Positions 7,715-20,494 of a stretch of DNA of 64,000 nucleotides are shown piece by piece. A program made the position numbers and the translations under genes. The notes below the pieces were generated by a model. That model was not told where the DNA came from, searched no databases, and saw only the letters and a program-made list of their open reading frames with translations. Positions within the stretch are counted from its first letter, which is position 1. Every line of letters begins with the position of its first letter. Origin of the DNA: Solidesulfovibrio magneticus RS-1 (GTDB lineage Bacteria > Desulfobacterota > Desulfovibrionia > Desulfovibrionales > Desulfovibrionaceae); the NCBI RefSeq assembly GCF_000010665.1, contig NC_012796.1:1488001-1552000 (forward strand), in the 5' to 3' direction.

Positions 7715-9415
7715 ATGGCCCTTTTCGGCAACGACAAGAAAAAGAAAGCGGCGGATCAGAAACCCCAGGAGCCGGCTGCGCCCAAGCGGCTGATCCCCGA
7801 GGACAGCCTGCCGGAACTGCGGAAGTTCTTTGACGGAATGCAGGAATCGGTGGAGTTGGTGGTTTTCACCGACCCGCGCCAGAACACGCCCTACAACGCC
7901 TTCATGGAATCCCTGTGCCGGGAGCTGGCCGAGATCGCCGACAAGATCACGGCCCGGTTTCTGGGCTTGGACAGCCCCGAGGCCAAGCTCTACGAGGTGG
8001 ATTTTTCCCCGACGTTGCTTCTCGCCCCGGACCGCTGCCGGATTCGCTACCTTGGCGCGCCCCTGGGCGAGGAGGCCCGCACCCTGGTCGAGACCATCAT
8101 GCGCCTGTCGGCCGGCAAGAGCGGCCTGTCCCAGATTTCCCGCCAGCTGTTGCAGGAGCTTGAGGACAAGCGCCACGTCCAGGTGTTCGTCAATCCCTCG
8201 TGCCCCTATTGTCCGGGCCAGGTGGGCAACGCCTTTCGGGCCGCCGTGGAGCGGCCGGATCTTGTCTCGGCCTGGTGCGTGGATTCCTCCCAGCATCCCA
8301 AGCTCGCCGATCGCTACCATGTCGGCAGCGTGCCGCATACGGTGATAAACGAGACCTTTTCCACCTTGGGGCTTTTGCCCGAGGAGCGGTTCGTGGTGGA
8401 ACTGGTGACCTTGCGGCCCGCCGAAGAGCTTATGGCCGAGCAGCGCGCCGCCGCTGGGGTGCAGACGCCCGGCGGTTATCCGGTCAAGGAGGTGGACGTG
8501 GTCATCGCCGGGGCCGGCCCGGCCGGGCTGACCGCCGCCGTCTACGCCGTGCGCAGCGGGCTTTCCGCCGTGGTACTGGAGAAAAACGTCATCGGCGGCC
8601 AGGTGGCCGTGACGCCGGTGGTCGAGAACTACCCGGGATTCGCCAGTGTGCCGGGCAAGCGGCTCATGGAGATGATCGCCGAGCAGGCCCGCGGCTACGC
8701 CGACATCCACGAAGGCGAGGGCATCGACGAGGTCAAGGTCGGCAAGCATGTCGAGGTCTACACCGACAAGTCGGTCTATGTGGCCAAGGCCTTGATCCTG
8801 GCCACGGGCGCGTCCTGGCGCAAGCTCGGCGCGCCTGGGGAAGACCGCTACTTCGGCTTTGGCGTGAGCTACTGCTCCACCTGCGACGGCTACCTCTACC
8901 GCGAGAAAAAGGCCGTGGTGGTCGGCGGCGGCAACACGGCGCTCACCGACGCCCTGCACCTCAAAAACCTGGGCGTGGACGTGACCCTGGTGCACCGCCG
9001 CACCGAGTTTCGGGCCGAGAAGCACTTGCAGGACGCCCTGGCCGCCTCGGGCATCCCCACCATACTGGGGGCCAATGTGGTGGAAATCCTGGGCGACGAG
9101 GCCAAGGTGACAGGCGTGCGGTTGCTTGGGGCCGACGGCAAGGAGCAGGAGATCGCCGCCGACGCCGTGTTCGTGGCCATCGGGCTTAATCCCAACACCG
9201 AAATTGCCCAGGAACTGGGGCTGAATCTCGACGCCAACGGCTATATCGTCGCCGACCGGGCCAAGCGCACCTCCATCCCGCGCATCTACGCCGCCGGCGA
9301 CGTCACCGGCGGTTCCCAGCAGATCGTCAACGCCGTGGGCGACGGCTCCACCGCGGCCCTGTCGGCCTTCGAGGACATCGCCCATCCCTACTGGAAAAAG
9401 ACCAGGCCGGCCTAG
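7715..9415 (+). CDS. Thioredoxin-fold/thioredoxin reductase fusion (AhpF-like layout)
   Basis: 566 residues with AAGGAGGGG upstream. Residues ~30-240 form two thioredoxin folds: the first lacks a redox pair (DPRQN in its place) and the second has CPYC (163-166). From ~255 onward it is a thioredoxin reductase: FAD loop GAGPAGL (265-271), catalytic CSTC (387-390), NADPH loop GGGNTA (403-408) and the C-terminal FAD motif AAGDVTGG (~526). It should pass electrons from NADPH via FAD and the reductase cysteines to CPYC and then to a protein partner. The layout resembles AhpF, but no peroxiredoxin gene is adjacent and the active site is glutaredoxin-like. Confidence 0.9.
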   Translation: MALFGNDKKKKAADQKPQEPAAPKRLIPEDSLPELRKFFDGMQESVELVVFTDPRQNTPYNAFMESLCRELAEIADKITARFLGLDSPEAKLYEVDFSPTLLLAPDRCRIRYLGAPLGEEARTLVETIMRLSAGKSGLSQISRQLLQELEDKRHVQVFVNPSCPYCPGQVGNAFRAAVERPDLVSAWCVDSSQHPKLADRYHVGSVPHTVINETFSTLGLLPEERFVVELVTLRPAEELMAEQRAAAGVQTPGGYPVKEVDVVIAGAGPAGLTAAVYAVRSGLSAVVLEKNVIGGQVAVTPVVENYPGFASVPGKRLMEMIAEQARGYADIHEGEGIDEVKVGKHVEVYTDKSVYVAKALILATGASWRKLGAPGEDRYFGFGVSYCSTCDGYLYREKKAVVVGGGNTALTDALHLKNLGVDVTLVHRRTEFRAEKHLQDALAASGIPTILGANVVEILGDEAKVTGVRLLGADGKEQEIAADAVFVAIGLNPNTEIAQELGLNLDANGYIVADRAKRTSIPRIYAAGDVTGGSQQIVNAVGDGSTAALSAFEDIAHPYWKKTRPA

Positions 9416-9449
9416 GGGCGTTTCCAGCGGCGGCGTTTAGCGCTATACC

Positions 9450-9483
9450 GTCCCGGACGGGCGATCCCGCCCGGGACTTTTTT
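9450..9483 (+). terminator. Intrinsic terminator of the thioredoxin reductase fusion gene
   Basis: GTCCCGG and CGGG pair with CCCG and CCGGGAC around a CGAT loop, followed by six T. It begins 35 nt after the stop at 9415 and precedes dnaE. Confidence 0.85.
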
Positions 9484-9503
9484 CTTCCCAAGAGCGCACC
9501 CCC

Positions 9504-12500
9504 ATGCCCGATTTCGTGCACCTGCACTGCCATACCGAGTACAGCCTCCTCGACGGAGCCATCCGCATCGGCGATCTGGTCAAGACCGCCAAAAGCTTCA
9601 ATTCGCCGGCCGCCGCCATCACCGACCACGGCAACCTCCACGGCGCGCTCATCTTCTACGACGCGGCCAAGAAGGCCGAATTAAAGCCCATCATCGGCTG
9701 CGAGGTCTACGTTTCGCCGACCTCGCGCCGCGACCGCGATCCGCGCACGCCGCGCTACCATCTGGTGCTTCTGGCCCAGAACATGACGGGCTACAAAAAC
9801 CTGCTCAAGCTGGCCACGCTGGGCCACACCGAGGGCATGTACTACAAGCCCCGCGTGGACAAGGAGCTGCTTGGCCAATACGGCGAGGGGCTTATTGCCC
9901 TTTCGGCCTGTATCAAGGGCGAGATCAACCAGAAGCTGCTCAAGGAAGGCAAGGACCAGGCCCGGGCCATGGCGAAAGAGTACGCCAGCCTTTTCCCGGA
10001 CCGTTTTTATCTCGAAATCCAGGCCAACGAGATTCCCGAACAGGCCATCATCAACGATTTTTTGATCGATTTGTCCGACGACATGGGCCTGCCCCTGGTG
10101 GCCACCAACGACTGCCACTATCTGCGCGCCGACGACGCCGAAGCCCACGACGTGCTGTTGTGCATCCAGACCGCCGCCTGCGTGGACGACGTTAAGCGGA
10201 TGCGCTTCACCACCCAGGATCTTTATTACCGCTCCCCGGACGAGATGGCCGCTGCCTTTGCCCATGTGCCCCAGGCCATCGCCAATTCCTGCGAGATCGC
10301 CGAGCGCATCAATCTCCAGCTCAAATTCGGGGACTACCATTTTCCGGTCTACAAATCCCCGCCCGGCAAGTCCCTGGACGAGGTTATGGCCGATTTGGCC
10401 CGCAAGGGCCTGACCGAACGCCTGTCCAAGATGCAAGGCGCCGACCCCAAACGCTACTGGGACCGGCTGGAGCTGGAACTCGACGTCATCAAGCAGATGG
10501 GCTTCCCGGGCTATTTCCTCATCGTCCAGGACTTCATCAACTGGGCCAAGAACCACGGCATCCCCGTCGGCCCCGGGCGCGGCTCGGCGGCCGGGTCGCT
10601 GGTCGCCTACGCCCTTCGCATCACCAACCTTGATCCCTTGCCCTACGATCTGCTCTTCGAGCGGTTTCTTAATATCGAGCGCGTGAGCATGCCCGATATC
10701 GACGTGGATTTTTGCGAACGCCGCCGCCACGAGGTCATCCGCTACGTCACCGAGCATTATGGTGAAGAGGCCGTGGCCCAGATCACCACCTTTGGCACCA
10801 TGAAGGCCAAGGCCGTGGTGCGCGACGTGGGCCGGGCCTTGGGCATGAGCTTTGGCGAGACCGACCGCATCGCCAAGCTCATCCCCGAAGACCTGAAAAT
10901 GACCATCGACAAGGCCCTGGCCCAGGAGCCGGAGCTGAAAACCCTCATGGCCCAGGACGGCCGGGTGGCCAAGCTCATCGACGTCTCGCGCCGTCTGGAG
11001 GGTCTGGCCCGCCACGCCTCCACCCACGCCGCCGGCGTGGTCGTGTCCGACACGGCCATGACCGAGTATGTGCCGCTGTACAAGGGCAAGAACAACGAAA
11101 CCGTGACCCAGTGGGACATGAAGCGCGTGGAGAAGGCCGGACTGGTGAAGTTCGACTTCCTGGGCCTCAAGACCATGACGGTCATCGACGACACGCTCCA
11201 AATCATCCGCGAGATGGGCGAGGAGCCGCCCGACCTCGACACCCTGCCCTTTACCGACGAAGCCACCTACGAGCTTTTCGCCAAGGGCGACACCGACGGC
11301 ATCTTCCAGGTGGAAAGCCAGGGCATGCGTAAGTATTTGCGGATGCTCAAGCCCAACTGCTTCGAGGACATCATCGCCATGCTGGCGCTGTATCGCCCGG
11401 GGCCGCTGGGGTCGGGCATGGTCGAGCTTTTCATCCGCCGCAAGCACGGCGAAGACCCGGTCGAGTACCCGCATCCGCTCCTGGAAGAGACGCTGAAACC
11501 CACCTACGGCGTCATCGTCTACCAGGAACAGGTCATGAAGATCGCCCAGGTGCTGGCCAACTTTTCCCTTGGCGCGGGCGACCTGCTGCGCCGGGCCATG
11601 GGCAAGAAAAACGCCGAGGAGATGGGCAAGCAGCGCGGCTTTTTCGTCGAAGGCTGCGCCCAAAACGACATCCCCGAGAAGAAAGCCAACGAAATCTTTG
11701 ACTTGATGGAGAAGTTCGCGGAGTACGGCTTCAACAAGTCCCACAGCGCCGCCTACGCGCTCATTTCCTATCATACAGCGTATTTGAAGGCCCACTATCC
11801 GGTCGCCTTCATGGCCGCGCTCATGACCTCGGACATGGAAAACCAGGACAAGTTGCTGCAGTACATCGCCGCCTGCCGCGACAACGACCTGACGCTCTTG
11901 CCGCCTGACGTCAACGCCGGCTATCCGCACTTTTCGGTCAAGGACAACAAGATCCTCTACGGCCTGGCCGCCGTGAAAAACGTCGGCCGCGACGCCGTGG
12001 CCGAGATCGTGGCCGCCCGGGAAGAGGGCGGCCCCTTCACCTCGCTTCTGGATTTCACCTCGCGCGTCAACATGCGCAAGATCACCAAGCGGGTCATCGA
12101 ATACCTCATCAAATGCGGGGCCTGCGACAGCTTCGGCTGTACGCGGGCCGGGCTGGCGGCCGGCCTGGACCAGGCCGCCGCCATCGGCCAGCGGCGCGCC
12201 GCCGAGAAAAACGACGGCCGGCTCTCGCTCATGACGCTTATGCCCGAAAAGCCCAAGCCCACCGTGGGCCTGGGCCTTTCCTGCGCCGAGGCCGAACTGC
12301 CCGAGTGGCACCACGAAGAGATGATGGCTTTTGAAAAAGAGGCCCTGGGCTTTTACCTCACCAGCCATCCGCTTCTGGCCTACGAACGCGATCTGCGGGC
12401 CATGCGCCTGACCACCATCGCCCAGTGCGACGGCATGGAGCCCGGCGTCGAGGTGAAGCTGGCCTGCATCTGCGTCTCCACCAAGGAGATCATCACCAAG

Positions 12501-12968
12501 AAAGGCCAGAAGATGGCCTTTTGCAAGCTCGAGGACCATCTGGGCGGCGAGGCCGAGGCCGTGGTCTTTTCCGATGTCTACGCCGCCTGCCGCGAACACC
12601 TCGACGCTGACGTGCCGCTGTATCTCACCGCCAAGATCGGCAACGTCGACCAGGGCGAGGGCGAAGGCAAAAAGATCATCAAGCTGCAAGCCGTGCGGCT
12701 TGATCCCCTGGTCAACATCGTCAGCGGCAGCGACGAGCCCATCGAAATCTTCGTGGCCTGCAAGGATGAGCAGCCCGTGGGCTTGGGGCCCCTTGGGGAA
12801 ATCCTCAAACGCTATCCCGGCGAGAATTCCGTCCATCTCATCATGAATCTGCCCAAGGCCGTGTGCCGGTTGCGCCTGGGCCACCACTACGGCGTCAAGC
12901 GCTGCCCCGAACTGCGCCGCGAACTCGACGCCTTCGAGCAAGGCGTCCTTGGGCGACAGCAGGCTTGA
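9504..12968 (+). CDS. dnaE: DNA polymerase III alpha subunit
   Basis: 1154 residues, the normal length for DnaE1-type replicative polymerases. The N-terminal PHP domain begins VHLHCHTEYSLLDGA and keeps metal-binding histidines, so it may retain proofreading or pyrophosphatase activity. The palm carries the catalytic pair in MPDIDVDF (~395-402) after the GPGRGSAAGS loop. Fingers and helix-hairpin-helix regions follow, and the C-terminal OB fold starts near VKLACICVSTKE. It copies the chromosome with the sliding clamp. It has its own transcription start region after a terminator. Confidence 0.97.
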   Translation: MPDFVHLHCHTEYSLLDGAIRIGDLVKTAKSFNSPAAAITDHGNLHGALIFYDAAKKAELKPIIGCEVYVSPTSRRDRDPRTPRYHLVLLAQNMTGYKNLLKLATLGHTEGMYYKPRVDKELLGQYGEGLIALSACIKGEINQKLLKEGKDQARAMAKEYASLFPDRFYLEIQANEIPEQAIINDFLIDLSDDMGLPLVATNDCHYLRADDAEAHDVLLCIQTAACVDDVKRMRFTTQDLYYRSPDEMAAAFAHVPQAIANSCEIAERINLQLKFGDYHFPVYKSPPGKSLDEVMADLARKGLTERLSKMQGADPKRYWDRLELELDVIKQMGFPGYFLIVQDFINWAKNHGIPVGPGRGSAAGSLVAYALRITNLDPLPYDLLFERFLNIERVSMPDIDVDFCERRRHEVIRYVTEHYGEEAVAQITTFGTMKAKAVVRDVGRALGMSFGETDRIAKLIPEDLKMTIDKALAQEPELKTLMAQDGRVAKLIDVSRRLEGLARHASTHAAGVVVSDTAMTEYVPLYKGKNNETVTQWDMKRVEKAGLVKFDFLGLKTMTVIDDTLQIIREMGEEPPDLDTLPFTDEATYELFAKGDTDGIFQVESQGMRKYLRMLKPNCFEDIIAMLALYRPGPLGSGMVELFIRRKHGEDPVEYPHPLLEETLKPTYGVIVYQEQVMKIAQVLANFSLGAGDLLRRAMGKKNAEEMGKQRGFFVEGCAQNDIPEKKANEIFDLMEKFAEYGFNKSHSAAYALISYHTAYLKAHYPVAFMAALMTSDMENQDKLLQYIAACRDNDLTLLPPDVNAGYPHFSVKDNKILYGLAAVKNVGRDAVAEIVAAREEGGPFTSLLDFTSRVNMRKITKRVIEYLIKCGACDSFGCTRAGLAAGLDQAAAIGQRRAAEKNDGRLSLMTLMPEKPKPTVGLGLSCAEAELPEWHHEEMMAFEKEALGFYLTSHPLLAYERDLRAMRLTTIAQCDGMEPGVEVKLACICVSTKEIITKKGQKMAFCKLEDHLGGEAEAVVFSDVYAACREHLDADVPLYLTAKIGNVDQGEGEGKKIIKLQAVRLDPLVNIVSGSDEPIEIFVACKDEQPVGLGPLGEILKRYPGENSVHLIMNLPKAVCRLRLGHHYGVKRCPELRRELDAFEQGVLGRQQA

Positions 12969-13020
12969 GGCCGCAGGAACGGCCTTGCCGACTCAAGGGA
13001 AGCCAAGGATGGAAGGGAAC

Positions 13021-13902
13021 ATGTCCCCAACGCTGCACATTGCCGTGGTGACGTACAATCGGCTTGCCTCCACGGTGAAGTGCCTGGAGTCGATTCTGTC
13101 CCGGACCGACGCGGACTACCGGCTGACGGTGGTGGACAACGGCAGCGAAAGGGACACGGTCGCCTATCTGCTGCGCCTGCACAACAAGAAGAAGATCGAC
13201 GACCTGTATTTGTTTGACCACAACATGGGCGTGGCTTGCGGCTACAATTTTGCTTTGTCCGTGTCGCGGGAACCGTTTTTTGTGCGTCTGGACAATGACA
13301 TCATCATCCAGGACGCCGCCTGGGCCAAGGTCCTTATGGACGTGTTGACGCGCCAGCGCGAGGTGGGCACGGCCGGTTTCCACGTCTGGGACAACTGTCC
13401 GGCCGAGACGCTTGCCGGGCTGGGCGACGGCGACGTGTTTATTGCTCGGAGCTTTACCACCGGGGCCTGCTGCATGTCCCGGCGCGACGTACATGAGAAG
13501 CTCGGGTTTTGGTGCGAGGACTACGGACTCTACGGCGAAGAGGACAAGGATTTCGGCTTTCGCCTGGCCAGGGCCGGCTTGACGGCCGGCTATGTGGACA
13601 AGTGGGGCAAGTACGTCCGTCACGAGCATACGCCCTACGAAACGGGCGGCATCAACGAGTTGCGCAACGACAAAAACCGGCAGGAAGCCCAACGTATGCG
13701 CCGGCTCAACGAGTTACTGTATGCAAAAGGATTGCGCGAGCTGTTCATGCCCCGCAAGTACGACGCGACGCTGGACGGGGTGCGGGTGAGCTTCTCGGAA
13801 AATCCCGAGTATGCCCGTTTCATGGAAGGCGTGGCCAAGGTCGGGCGCAAGCTTGAGCCGGTCCTGGCCGCCCAAGAGGACGGCAAACGCCAGGGCCGCT
13901 GA
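13021..13902 (+). CDS. Family 2 glycosyltransferase
   Basis: 293 residues. ATG 13021 is chosen because GGAAGGGAAC lies directly upstream; in-frame starts at 12949 and 13009 lack a site. GT-A features are visible: HIAVVTYNRLASTVKCLESI at the start, VVDNGS, and RLDNDI as the DxD-type metal/nucleotide motif (~80-90), then GACCMSRRDV and a GEEDKDFGFR region matching the catalytic-base area of GT2 enzymes. It transfers a sugar from a nucleotide donor; acceptor unknown. It follows dnaE by 52 nt and precedes queD by 20 nt. Confidence 0.8.
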   Translation: MSPTLHIAVVTYNRLASTVKCLESILSRTDADYRLTVVDNGSERDTVAYLLRLHNKKKIDDLYLFDHNMGVACGYNFALSVSREPFFVRLDNDIIIQDAAWAKVLMDVLTRQREVGTAGFHVWDNCPAETLAGLGDGDVFIARSFTTGACCMSRRDVHEKLGFWCEDYGLYGEEDKDFGFRLARAGLTAGYVDKWGKYVRHEHTPYETGGINELRNDKNRQEAQRMRRLNELLYAKGLRELFMPRKYDATLDGVRVSFSENPEYARFMEGVAKVGRKLEPVLAAQEDGKRQGR

Positions 13903-13922
13903 AGCCGCCCGGAGAAGGATGC

Positions 13923-14315
13923 ATGGAAACGAAAAAAGGCAAATGGCGGCTGACCGTGAGCGAGGGGTTTTGCGCCTCGCATTGTTTGCGCGGCTACGAA
14001 GGCCCGTGCGAGAACCTGCACGGCCACAATTTCGGCGTCGAGGCCGTGGTCGAGGGCGAGCGCCTGGACCCCAAGGTGGAATATCTGGTCGATTTCAAAG
14101 TGCTGCGCGGCCGGCTGCGCGAGATTCTGGCCGGCCTGGACCATCGACACTTAAACGACCTGCCGGCTTTTTCGCTGGAAAATCCGTCGTCGGAAAATCT
14201 GGCGCGCTTTGTCTACCGCCAGTTGGAAGCAGCTCTGGCCGGCCAGCCGGTGCGGCTGGTTTGCGTGTCGGTCTCGGAGAAGGACTCCAGCAAAGCCACG
14301 TATATGGAAGAATAG
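13923..14315 (+). CDS. queD: 6-carboxytetrahydropterin synthase (queuosine pathway)
   Basis: 130 residues. The zinc ligands (His20; His33 and His35 in NLHGHN), catalytic Cys29 (GPCENLHGH) and the DHRHLND segment are all present. QueD converts 7,8-dihydroneopterin triphosphate to 6-carboxytetrahydropterin, the second step towards the queuosine base of tRNA. The length matches the family. It is followed 8 nt later by dtd, so two tRNA-related genes are paired; other que genes are not in the window. Confidence 0.93.
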   Translation: METKKGKWRLTVSEGFCASHCLRGYEGPCENLHGHNFGVEAVVEGERLDPKVEYLVDFKVLRGRLREILAGLDHRHLNDLPAFSLENPSSENLARFVYRQLEAALAGQPVRLVCVSVSEKDSSKATYMEE

Positions 14316-14323
14316 GGGGCGGC

Positions 14324-14800
14324 GTGCGACTGGTCGTGCAACGGGTGCGTGAGGCTTCTGTGGCGGTCGATGGGCAGGCGGTGGCGTCCATTGAGGCGGG
14401 CCTGTTGGTCCTGGTCGGCTTCGGCGCGGCCGATGGATCGGATTTCGCCGCCGGCAAGCCTTGCCGGGCGACGCTGGAAAAGCTCCTTGATCTGCGGATT
14501 TTTCCCGACGAGGCGGGCAAGCTCAACCTGAGCCTGCGCGAGACCGGCGGGGGCTTGCTTCTGGTGTCGCAGTTCACGCTTTACGCCTCTTGCCGCAAGG
14601 GGCGGCGGCCGTCGTTTTCCGAGGCCGCGCCGCCGCAGGTTGCCCTGGGGCTTTACAACGCCTTGGTGGAGATGGCTGGGCAGGCCCTGCCCGGGCGGGT
14701 CGGCAGCGGCGTTTTCGGTGCGGACATGGACGTTTCCCTGGTCAACTGGGGGCCGGTGACCATCCTGCTCGACAGCGCCGATCTGGGCGGGGCCACTTGA
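14324..14800 (+). CDS. dtd: D-aminoacyl-tRNA deacylase
   Basis: 158 residues from GTG 14324, with AGGGGGCG overlapping the queD stop. The family signatures SQFTLYASCRKGRRPSF and SGVFGADMDVSLVNWGPVTI are intact; they form the cross-subunit active site that cleaves D-amino acids (and glycine mischarged on tRNA-Ala) from tRNA. It is slightly longer than the usual ~145 residues because of an insert near residue 45. The upstream in-frame extension to 13811 runs through queD and is not coding. Confidence 0.93.
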   Translation: MRLVVQRVREASVAVDGQAVASIEAGLLVLVGFGAADGSDFAAGKPCRATLEKLLDLRIFPDEAGKLNLSLRETGGGLLLVSQFTLYASCRKGRRPSFSEAAPPQVALGLYNALVEMAGQALPGRVGSGVFGADMDVSLVNWGPVTILLDSADLGGAT

Positions 14801-14879
14801 CGCGGCCCGGGCTTTCGGAGCAAACCTGGGGCGTGGCTTGGTCGGGCGGTGGTCGCCGGGCCGGCCGTGGAGCAAGGCC

Positions 14880-15295
14880 ATGGAGCGCGCGGTGACCCGC
14901 AAGGTGTTTCGAACCGAATCCCATCCCGGGGACAGCCGACGGCTGGCCAAGGACGTGGTCGATTATCTCGCCGCGTTTCTGGCCGATGGCGACGTGCTCC
15001 ACGATCTCGACATCATCCTCACTGAAGCCTGCGCCAACGTCTGCCGCCATGCTTACGGCGGCCAGCCCGGGCCGCTGGAAGTGCGGTTGGCGGTGAGTCC
15101 CGGCTCGTGGATCGAGCTGGAGATCGTGGACTGGGGCAAGGGCTTTGGCGATGACGTGCGCTTTGAAAATCCCGGTCCCGACGCCGAGGGCGGACGGGGG
15201 CTTTATATCATGCGCATGTTGGCAAACGACTGCCAGGTGCGCCGGCATAACGGCGAAAACGTGGTCTTCATTCACAAGGACATAGGTGCGCCGCG

Positions 15296-15308
<13 letters not shown>
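14880..15308 (+). CDS. RsbW/SpoIIAB-type anti-sigma factor kinase
   Basis: 142 residues. ATG 14880 fits GGAG upstream; GTG 14838 is possible but adds a basic, unstructured start. The GHKL ATPase motifs are present: N-box DIILTEACANVCRHAYGG, G1 VDWGKGFG and G2 GGRGLYIM. Such proteins bind a sigma factor or other partner and phosphorylate a STAS protein in a partner switch. The STAS gene overlaps its 3' end by 13 nt, giving a complete antagonist pair, but no sigma factor or PP2C phosphatase gene is next to them. Confidence 0.88.
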
Positions 15309-18956
<3,648 letters not shown>

Positions 18957-18964
<8 letters not shown>

Positions 18965-20381
18965 ACCCGCGCCCATCGCCGTCATCCAGACCCAGCGCAT
19001 GGGGGATTTGCTCCTCACCTTTCCGCTGCTGCTGTGGCTGGCCCGTAGCCATCCCGGCCGGCCCGTCACCGTGGTGGCCGATCCCGCCTTTGCCCGGCCG
19101 CTTTTGCCCATAGGCCCCCCGGCGCATTTCCTGAGTCTGGAACAAGCCGCCGCTACCCTGCCCGGTCGCGAGCACGAGCTGGTGATCAATCTGGGCATCG
19201 TGCCCCAGGCGGCCCGGCTGGCCGGAGCCATACCGGCCGCGCGATGCCTGGGGCCGGCCATCGGCCCCGACGGAGCAACCCGTATCGGCGGCGACTGGCA
19301 GCTCTACCGGGCCTCGGTGGTCCACCTAAACCGCCACGGCCGCTACCACTGGGCTGAACTGAACGCCTTGGACATCGTGCCGCCGGCCTTGCTGGCCGGG
19401 ACATCCTGGCCGGCGCCGCGCCGGGGCGGGCCGGGACGTCGCAAGGTTGGGCTGTTCCTCGGGGCCAGCCAGCCGGAAAAACGCCCTGGTCCGGCCTTTT
19501 TCGCCGCCCTGGCCCGGGAGCTCGTCCGTCGGGGCTTGGTGCCGGTGCTCCTGGGCGGCCCGGGCGAGGCCGGGCTCGGGGACGAGGCGGCAAGGCTTGC
19601 CGGCATCCCGCTGTCCAACCTGTGCGGCAAGCTTGGCCTCAAGGAACTGGCGCTTTTTGGCCAGGAGATGGCGCTTCTCGTCAGCCCGGACACCGGCCCC
19701 ATGCATTTGGCCGCCTGGACCGGCTGGCGGGTGCTCAACCTGTCGGTGGGGCCGGTCAGTCCCCATGAGACCGGGCCGTACCAGCCCGGGCATTATGTGC
19801 TGCGTCCGCGCCTGTCCTGCCGGGGCTGCTGGGAATGTTTCCGGGAGGCGGTGGTCTGCCGCGACCGCCTGGACCCGGTGCGGGTGGGCTACGTGGCGGC
19901 CCGGCTGGCCCGGGGCGAGGACGACCGTCTGGCCGGGGCCGTGATCCCGGCTTTCGAACTCTTGCGCACGGCCGTGGACGCGTATGGCCTGCGCGTTTTG
20001 GAACCGGTCTCCGTCCCGCCCGGGCTGGTCCCGTCGGCGGGACGGGAACTCGTGGGAGACTTCTGGCGGGCCGTCTTCGGCCACGCCTTCGGCCTGCTTC
20101 CCGAAGCTGCGCCACGGCTGGCCGCCGCAGCCCTGGCCCAGGGCCAGCCGGCCCTCCATGCCGCCCTTGGCAAAACACTGAGCCGCCTGGGCGCGGCCCT
20201 GGCCCGGGACACCCGGCGTGGCGCCGTGCCCGACGCCGCCTTTGCACAAGCTTTCGCCCCGGGCGTGGGGCCACTGGCCGGCTACATCGAGCGCCTGCTC
20301 CAAAACGGCGACGGCTCCCGGCCGGCCCGATTGGCCGCCCTGGCCCTGTATGCGCGCGCCGCCGCGCTTTTCGCCGGGTAG
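18957..20381 (+). CDS. Family 9 (heptosyltransferase-like) glycosyltransferase
   Basis: 474 residues from GTG 18957, overlapping the upstream gene by 8 nt. The N-terminus IAVIQTQRMGDLLLTFPLL is the GT9 start, and LVSPDTGPMHLAAWTG is the ADP-heptose-binding motif with its conserved DTGPMHLA. Between them GLFLGASQPEKRPGPAFFAALA matches the donor domain. A ~150-residue C-terminal helical extension follows a cysteine cluster (SCRGCWECFREAVVC). It resembles LPS heptosyltransferases, but the gene context next to flagellar genes leaves surface glycan versus flagellin glycan open. Confidence 0.82.
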
Positions 20382-20453
20382 CAAACGGAAAAAAACTCCC
20401 TCGTGCCGCTGGCGCGTTTCGGCAACCCCTTGTCGGAACGCGCTTTTTGTATT

Positions 20454-20469
20454 TGGAACGGGTCTTGAA
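20454..20469 (+). promoter_or_regulatory. Candidate sigma-54 promoter of fliK
   Basis: TGGAACG-N4-TTGAA, preceded by TT, so TTTGGAACG is the same -24 box as at the flagellin gene. The -12 element is TTGA rather than TTGC. A start ~11 nt downstream falls just before the GCAGGAGG ribosome site. Confidence 0.55.
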
Positions 20470-20494
20470 GAATTGTGGGCGCAGGAGGCCCGGT

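Noticed and set aside
9681-12941. 1086-codon open frame antisense to dnaE
   Set aside because: High-GC codon bias keeps antisense frames open; the product is His/Gly/Val-rich with no motif, while dnaE on the other strand is unambiguous.
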